Below are positions 58,134-64,000 of a stretch of 64,000 nucleotides of DNA, piece by piece (position 1 is the first letter of the stretch; each line of letters begins with the position of its first letter). The DNA comes from Paraspadella gotoi (taxonomy: Eukaryota; Chaetognatha). Made by a program: the position numbers and the translations under genes. The notes below the pieces were generated by a model that saw only the letters and a list, made by a program, of their open reading frames with translations, was not told the origin of the DNA and did not search any database. Location of the stretch: the NCBI GenBank assembly GCA_051294375.1, contig CM119265.1:17201172-17265171 (forward strand), given 5' to 3'.

Positions 58134-58850
58134 ATGGGCGTCCTCGAAGGCTGTTCCCGCGTTATCAAGTATATCTTCTTTTTCTTCACATTCGTGTTTT
58201 GGATCATCGGTCTGGCCTCGATCGCCATCGGTATCTGGGCCCTCGTTGACGAAGATTTCACAGAGTTCGTGGATCTTAAAATTCCACAGCTTGATAGCCA
58301 TGCGTTGAGTCAAGCGGCCACGCTTCTCATCGTCGTCGGCGTCATGGTCATGATCATCGGATTCTTAGGATGTTGGGGAGCCATGAAGGAGAACCAGTGT
58401 TTCCTGGGTCTGTTCTCCATCCTCCTCTTCCTTATCTTCGTCTTGATGGTGGCAGGAGCCGTCATTGCATACGCCTACCAGGGTGTCCTAGAAAAGATTG
58501 TCACGGAAGGAATAGAGGAGCTCAAAGAGGGTTACAACAACAACTCGGACTACAAGACCAGCCTCAATAAAATTCAACAAAAGTTCCAATGCTGCGAATT
58601 CGTTACCGACATCCCAACATCTTGCTATCCGCATTCATCCACGAACGGCACCACCCCGGCGACTCCCACCGGAACCCCGTTCAAGGACAAGTGCGCGCCG
58701 AAGGTGATTAGCGATATGAACGAGGCCCTGGACAAGTACAAGTACCAGATAGGCGGCATCGGCATCGCTGCGGCCATCATCGTCCTTCTGGGCGTTGTTG
58801 TTTCAATGGGGCTTTGCTGCAAGATCAGGAGAGGCTATCAAAATGTTTAG
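58134..58850 (+). CDS. Tetraspanin
   Basis: Single coding exon, 238 residues, with four membrane spans (about residues 12-36, 59-82, 88-112 and 204-229). The small loop precedes span 2. The large extracellular loop (113-203) has four cysteines, QCCE, PTSC and DKC, and two NxT/NxS-type glycosylation sites. GCWGAMKE after span 2 and the cysteine-lined cytosolic ends are typical. The canonical CCG motif reads CCE here. The C-terminus GYQNV fits the YxxPhi lysosomal/endosomal sorting signal, as in CD63. Tetraspanins organise membrane microdomains and partner proteins at the cell surface or endosomes. No intron interrupts the coding part, unlike most family members. Confidence 0.93.
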   Translation: MGVLEGCSRVIKYIFFFFTFVFWIIGLASIAIGIWALVDEDFTEFVDLKIPQLDSHALSQAATLLIVVGVMVMIIGFLGCWGAMKENQCFLGLFSILLFLIFVLMVAGAVIAYAYQGVLEKIVTEGIEELKEGYNNNSDYKTSLNKIQQKFQCCEFVTDIPTSCYPHSSTNGTTPATPTGTPFKDKCAPKVISDMNEALDKYKYQIGGIGIAAAIIVLLGVVVSMGLCCKIRRGYQNV

Positions 58851-59955
58851 GGATGGGCAAATACCCCACTTCGCACACGTATTTTTGGGGTCATTCCACT
58901 GTTAGCGGAATATTCTTGTGATCATTTTAATTTTATTCGAATTTCTCAAGAAAATATGGTTCCGAATAACCATTCTCAAGCACATTTGGGCAAAATCATT
59001 AATTAATTAGCCCTTTACACGTAATCAACCTTTATAGAATTTTGATACTTAGATTTACACATTTTTGGCGTAAAGCCTTTAAAATTTTGTGTCGTTTTTA
59101 TTTTGCATAAAGATATCGGAATAGAATTTACAACTTTCAGTTTTCGTCACTAGCAAATCGTGAAGTAGTTAGTACTAAAGCATATTGAAAGCTTGTTAAA
59201 GTATCAAATGAATGAACCTATAAAAAGCATGCAATACAACAACAAAGTCAATGTTGCAGTACAACGACCCGCGTTAGTGATTCCGCATTATCCTTTGTTT
59301 TGAATCTAAGATCGTGTTCATATTTTCCCGCTCGGTCCGCTTTAAGTGATCAGCCGTCGGAGAGGCAATTTCTCCTGCTCCTGAGATGGATAGATGAATA
59401 CGAGGCCCTCTGGAGACAGGTTTTGCAAGCTGAAGGTTTGATCGTGATTTCTCAAATACTAAAATTTAGTTTATCCCTGTTTGTTAGACGTAGATTTACT
59501 AGCTTTGATTTTTATTTTAAAAACCATACATTTTTGCTTGTTCGAATTAAAGGTTAGGGACAAATCTTCTAATTCTACTTTTAAAATTTGTGTGAAATAT
59601 TTGTTTAGGTAAAAGATTTACGAATGATTTTTTCTTTAAATAAGGCTACTGTATAAGTATAACGTGCTAGAATTAAAGGGATGTACTGTGTATTGAATTT
59701 CATACGAATTATGTTTACTCAATTGAATGTTCGATTTTTTTTTAAATTTAAAAACTTCTGATTTTCTCATTTCTTTTTATTGATGTTGATTTCGTTTGTT
59801 TAGATTTTTTGTATGATCAATCCTAAATTGGAAGAAGCTGTCGTCTTCGCCATTGGTTTCCTTTCACGTCTCTGCGTTTTTACTAAGTTAACGACGATGC
59901 TCTCATGCTCGATTGTATATCTCTAGGCTCTTAGACTTTCGATTTGCTCGTTATA
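58851..59955. other. Intergenic region, tetraspanin to UBE3A
   Basis: AT-rich. A short GC-richer stretch at 59300-59440, ending in possible donors, could be a 5' UTR exon of UBE3A. A 3' splice site (tctctag, AG at 59925-59926) lies 29 bases before the UBE3A ATG. No coding exon was recognised. Confidence 0.45.
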
Positions 59956-62900
59956 ATGAGTACTGCGGGTTCGAGCGGCCAAGACGCGGCTGCCATCGCG
60001 GGCAACTCCGGTTCAGAAAGCGATACTATGAAGCGCGCGGCCGCCAAAAACCTCATCGAGCGATATTACCGCCAGTTGACGGAAGGCTGCGGGGCTTCCT
60101 CTTGCGGCAACCCTAACTGCTTCTCGAGCGGCCAGATCAAATCCATGACGCGAAACGAAGCCGCCGCCGCCGCTTTGCAGCTTTTCAAGACGAAGGGTCG
60201 AGTTTGTGACTTAGCCGAGTCACCAGATCACCACGCCTACAAAGTTCCGCGTCCAGCGCCTTCACGACTCCAGGAATCTAACGCCCCTAATTCGTCGGCA
60301 TCTGTTTACGAGATGGATCACGACCAGGCGAACATCTTGCCCCCCTTGGAATCGAACCCTGCTTCCGTTCCCGAAGGTCCAGTGGCGAAATCCGACAAGG
60401 CGGCGTCGGCGCCCCGAAAGACGAAAAAAGCTTCGGAAAACCCGCTTTTGAATCAATTGATCTCGTCTAAACGAGATCCGCCTACGTTAAACGAAGAAAA
60501 GCTCCTTTCCATCTTGGAATCGTGTCGAGGGACTGGCAATTTTTCCCTCATGATTCGGACGATCGGTGAAACGTTCAACAACCCCGAGAGCCTCGTCAAT
60601 TCATTCCGTAAAAAGATCTCTTTCGATCACCTCTCCAAGGAAGACCGTAGCGCGTTGGAAGGCGACAAAGATAAAGACACGGACGAACTGATGGACACCG
60701 GCGAAACGATTCCATCCGAAGCAGAAGCTTCCGGACTCGGTGCCGCGGGCGGCGCCGCGCGAACAATACCCAGGGATGAATCCAGCCTCGAAACCCTGGC
60801 GGCCTCGAAATCCGCTGCGATCAGCGAAGATGAGTTGTCGCTGGACCTCGAGTCGCTACGAAGATGTTACGAGTCTATGTTCGGCCGAAACAAGGTTAAA
60901 GGTTCTCGTCATAAGAGATGTTTTCTTTTTTTTTGAGTTTTTGACGTGTTAATGTTTTTGACAGGAATTGCCATTTATCGACGCCCTGGTGAGCGCTCTT
61001 TTCTGCCTTGCGGGAGATGTAGAAATCGATCTGCACTACCGAAACGCTTACGAGAGGTGAACAACTTTAAAGAAAGTTTTATCTGGGAACTTTGTTGATT
61101 ATTCATGGTTTCTTTTTCCTCAGAGACAAAAACTACCTGAACATCTTCGTGATCATCTTCGAGCTCCCCTGCCTACATAGTCCTGAATTTTTGGAGACTG
61201 CGCTGCCGAAATTCGTCAGGGCGACGGGTTATTTGCCTTTAGAGGGTCAAGCCAAATTGTGTCGCTATTGGTCTAAATACGAACCGAAACAACTGAGATC
61301 GATCCTGGAAACGATGCAGCAGCTTATCACCGTCAGGATCATCTCGGGGAGTTTTGCCGGTGACGCTTCATAACCTTTAATGGATCCCGATTTGACGCGT
61401 TGGCTGATTACTCATCTTGCGATTCTATCTTTTAGTAAATTCCGCCGCTCACTCTGTTAACGATGACGACGGAATTACGGGAGCCACCAAAGTCATCAAA
61501 CTCGTTTACTTTGCCTCGCTTTTTGGCGGAACCAAGGATTCGGTCAAGGTAAGCCTCGTGTCGATCTACTCGGGTTTTCCTAAAGTTTTTTTGTCCAACA
61601 CCTTCTTATTCCTTGCGCCAAAGACAATAGAAGAAGAGAAGCAGATGGCGGCGTCGGAAGGATCGGCGGCAGCGTTGTTTCAGGAACTGTTCGGCGGACA
61701 AGATTCCCCCTCGACAACCGGCGTCAAACGGGAGTCGGATTCTTTCGAAGACCCTCTGACCAAAGTTCTTGGAGTCCGGCCTATTGATTGTTACGAACCG
61801 CTTTTGCCCTTCAGGCGAGTTATTCTTTTACATAGAAAAGTGTCTAGGGAGTATATTTTTTAAAAGAAAAATAATATAAAGAATTATATTTCAGTGAATT
61901 CATTAATGAGCCACTAAACGACAACCTGGAGATGGACAAGGACTACATGTATTACAAGCAACGTGATTCTCAGCCAGAAAAGTTCTCCTTTCTCCTTCAT
62001 CCGTTTATATTGACGGCCGCAACAAAAAACTTGGGCATGTACTTTTCGAATCGGATTCGAATGATCAACGAAAGGAGAACATCCCTTCTGCAGGTATTAC
62101 TCGTTTCTATGTTAGTCAATCAATCTGCAACCTCACGCTTTAAGTTTTAAATATTTATTAGTTAAACTAAAATCCTTGTACTTCAGGACAAGGTAATGAA
62201 AAGAACAGTAACGAAGAGAGTAAGAATTTTTTTATTTATACGCGTTTCAAAATGATGCTCAAAATTTGCCGAGCACAATTATATGGTCGTTATGCTATAT
62301 TCATTCCTAAATCTTTTTTCCCCGAAATTCCCAAATGTAGAAATGCACTGCAATTGTTTTATTTCAATACCGAACCTGTCTTTGATTTTATGTATAGAGC
62401 CTAGTCCATGGGGAGCCAACGAATCCATACCTTCGACTGAAAGTGCGTCGAAGTCATCTGATTGACGACGCGCTTGTCGGCCTCGAGATGGTCGCAATGG
62501 AAAATCCTGGCGATCTCAAGAAGCAGCTTTATGTCGAGTTTGACGGGGAACAAGGTCAGTAAAAGAAAAAAAATTCAAAAGAAAAAAAGATATTCCAGAA
62601 AAGTACAAAAGATCTTTATCTATTGTAGGAATTGACGAAGGTGGAGTCTCCAAAGAGTTTTTTCAGCTCGTCGTCGAGGAAATTTTTAATCCCGATTTTG
62701 GCATGTTTGTCTACAACGATGATACTCATCAGGTGAAACTCTAGCGACGCTAAAGCCTAAATCCAATTTTCTGTACTTTTATACAAGAATGAAAAAAAAT
62801 TTGATCAATTGACAACTTTAATTCAGTCAGTTAAAATTTTGCGTCAAAAAGTAAAAGTCGTGTTTTCTTGATAAATTTTAGTTTTGGTTCAACCCTACGT

Positions 62901-64000
62901 GTTTCGAATCCGACGCTCAGTTCACTCTTATCGGGATTGTCTTGGGCCTCGCTATCTACAACAACGTTATCCTAGACGTGCATTTTCCCATGGTGAGCGA
63001 TAAATTTTACCTCCCGTAGGTAATTAAATTTTGGCCAGTTGTTAATTAAGCTAGTGAATTTTTTTTTTTTAATTTTCTAACAGGGGGCATCTTATATTAT
63101 TATTTATTGTTGACCTTATGGTTTGTGGTAGAATGCTCGCATTGTTCTTTTTGCTGTTCTACTTGATAATGTTTATGAATTAATAAAGAGAAGCAATAGT
63201 GGTTAATAACATTATTTATTGTATTGTTAACTTAACATTATTAATATTACACAAGATACATGATGGTTATTATATTATAAGTGGCAAGCTAAGAAAAGGG
63301 CATAGTGGTTCAAACCGACCCTGAAATCCTAGCTGATTAATAGCTAGGCCTTTGACAATAACAATCTTCTATCAAACATGAGCCAGTCTCCCAGAACAAG
63401 AAAAATACTTCCATTTATAAAGCGACAATACTACTATGAAATATTTTATTAATAATTGGAAAACTAAAACATTATTAAAACCTATTAAAACTATTGCTAA
63501 AACCGTAAAATAAGACTATTATGAAAACTCTATCAAAAGATATGAGAAATGGTCCAAACTACTACAATATGTAAATGAGATTGAAGAACTCAATCTCATT
63601 TGAAATGAACCACAAATTATTCTGCTACAATTTGATTTAGGTTGTTTATCGAAAGTTGCTCGGAAAGCGCGGAAGCCTGCACGACTTGAAGGATTCTCAT
63701 CCAGTGTTGTATCGTTCGCTGGACGATTTGTTATCCTACGAAGGAGAAGACGTTGCGGAAACCTTTATGATGACTTTTCGCATTTCCTATCAGGTTCAAT
63801 TTTTTAGTCTCTCTCATTTGGATGTCGATATTTTTAAGATGTCTAATTCTTTTTTTTTTTTTTNNNNNNNNNNNNNNNNNTTTTTTTTTTTTTTTTTTTT
63901 AGGACGTGTTTGGTTCCGTCTTAACACACGACTTGGTAGAAGATGGAGACGCCGTCCCAGTCACAAAGAGTAATCGACAAGAATTCGTTGATTTATATTC
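59956..64000 (+). CDS. UBE3A: E3 ubiquitin ligase UBE3A/E6AP (3' end beyond window)
   Basis: Exons 59956-60894, 60965-61056, 61124-61350 or 61359, 61436-61548, 61624-61814, 61895-62093, 62398-62554, 62629-62732, 62882-62992, 63641-63793 and 63903-64000 (continuing). The N-terminal AZUL zinc domain shows [17 protein letters not shown], then CGNPNC and GRVCD. The central helical region follows ([21 protein letters not shown]). The HECT domain starts near [16 protein letters not shown], with [40 protein letters not shown] and [17 protein letters not shown]. The catalytic cysteine lies beyond the window. The enzyme ligates ubiquitin to proteins for proteasomal destruction. The fifth intron uses a GC donor (cag|gcgagt at 61815). 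Two donors are possible for exon 3; 61350 gives the spacing closest to human. Confidence 0.95.
63864..63880. other. Assembly gap of 17 N in a UBE3A intron
   Basis: Seventeen N sit inside a poly-T run, so the true tract length is unknown. It lies in an intron and does not affect the coding exons. Confidence 0.99.

Noticed and set aside
59300-59557. Short frame with SERQFLLLLRWIDEYEALW
   Set aside because: It starts at a non-ATG codon, has no recognisable family and is more likely a UBE3A 5' UTR exon or chance.

Overview
The window is nuclear DNA of a multicellular animal. Almost every gene is split by spliceosomal introns, many only 60-400 bases long. The gene set includes families typical of animals: a calcium-binding EGF-repeat extracellular protein, a tetraspanin, UBE3A, ornithine decarboxylase antizyme with its +1 frameshift site, SMIM12, TMEM177 and PGAM5. 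Intergenic DNA is AT-rich, with long GA/CT, ATT and AAAT microsatellites. I cannot name the species. An early-branching animal such as a sponge would fit, but that is inference.

Layout. 1-4.4 kb: non-coding, with microsatellites. 4.45-14.65 kb (+): a 19-exon gene for a protein with at least 34 calcium-binding EGF domains, 23 of them in one 3-kb exon. 14.7-21.4 kb: no convincing gene, many homopurine/homopyrimidine tracts. 21.5-23.6 kb (+): a small secreted cysteine-free protein of unknown function. 24.2-29.1 kb (-): TBC1D10-type Rab GTPase-activating protein. 30.6-32.5 kb: two miniature LTR retrotransposons. 34.7-36.4 kb (-): antizyme. 37.0-37.7 kb: a third miniature LTR element. From 38.6 kb to the end everything is on the + strand and dense: TIMM13, TMEM177, CCDC43, a second TMEM177-like gene, PGAM5, PHB1, SMIM12, RPP21, POP5, DNAJC19, UROD, a tetraspanin and UBE3A (cut by the window end).

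How the genes relate. Six of the + strand genes between 38.6 and 52.6 kb encode proteins of the mitochondrial inner membrane or intermembrane space (TIMM13, two TMEM177 relatives, PGAM5, PHB1, DNAJC19). The adjacent pair RPP21-POP5 encodes two protein subunits of the same enzyme, RNase P. Several gene pairs are separated by only 16-90 bases, and many start codons sit just after a good 3' splice site. This suggests polycistronic transcription, possibly with spliced-leader trans-splicing. I cannot prove this from sequence alone.

Other notable points are a conserved UCC-UGA-U antizyme shift site, a tandem-duplicated membrane exon in SMIM12 that should be used mutually exclusively, three GC-AG introns supported by protein continuity, and nested mobile elements in introns. 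Exon boundaries were set by eye from splice-site consensus, reading phase and remembered family alignments.
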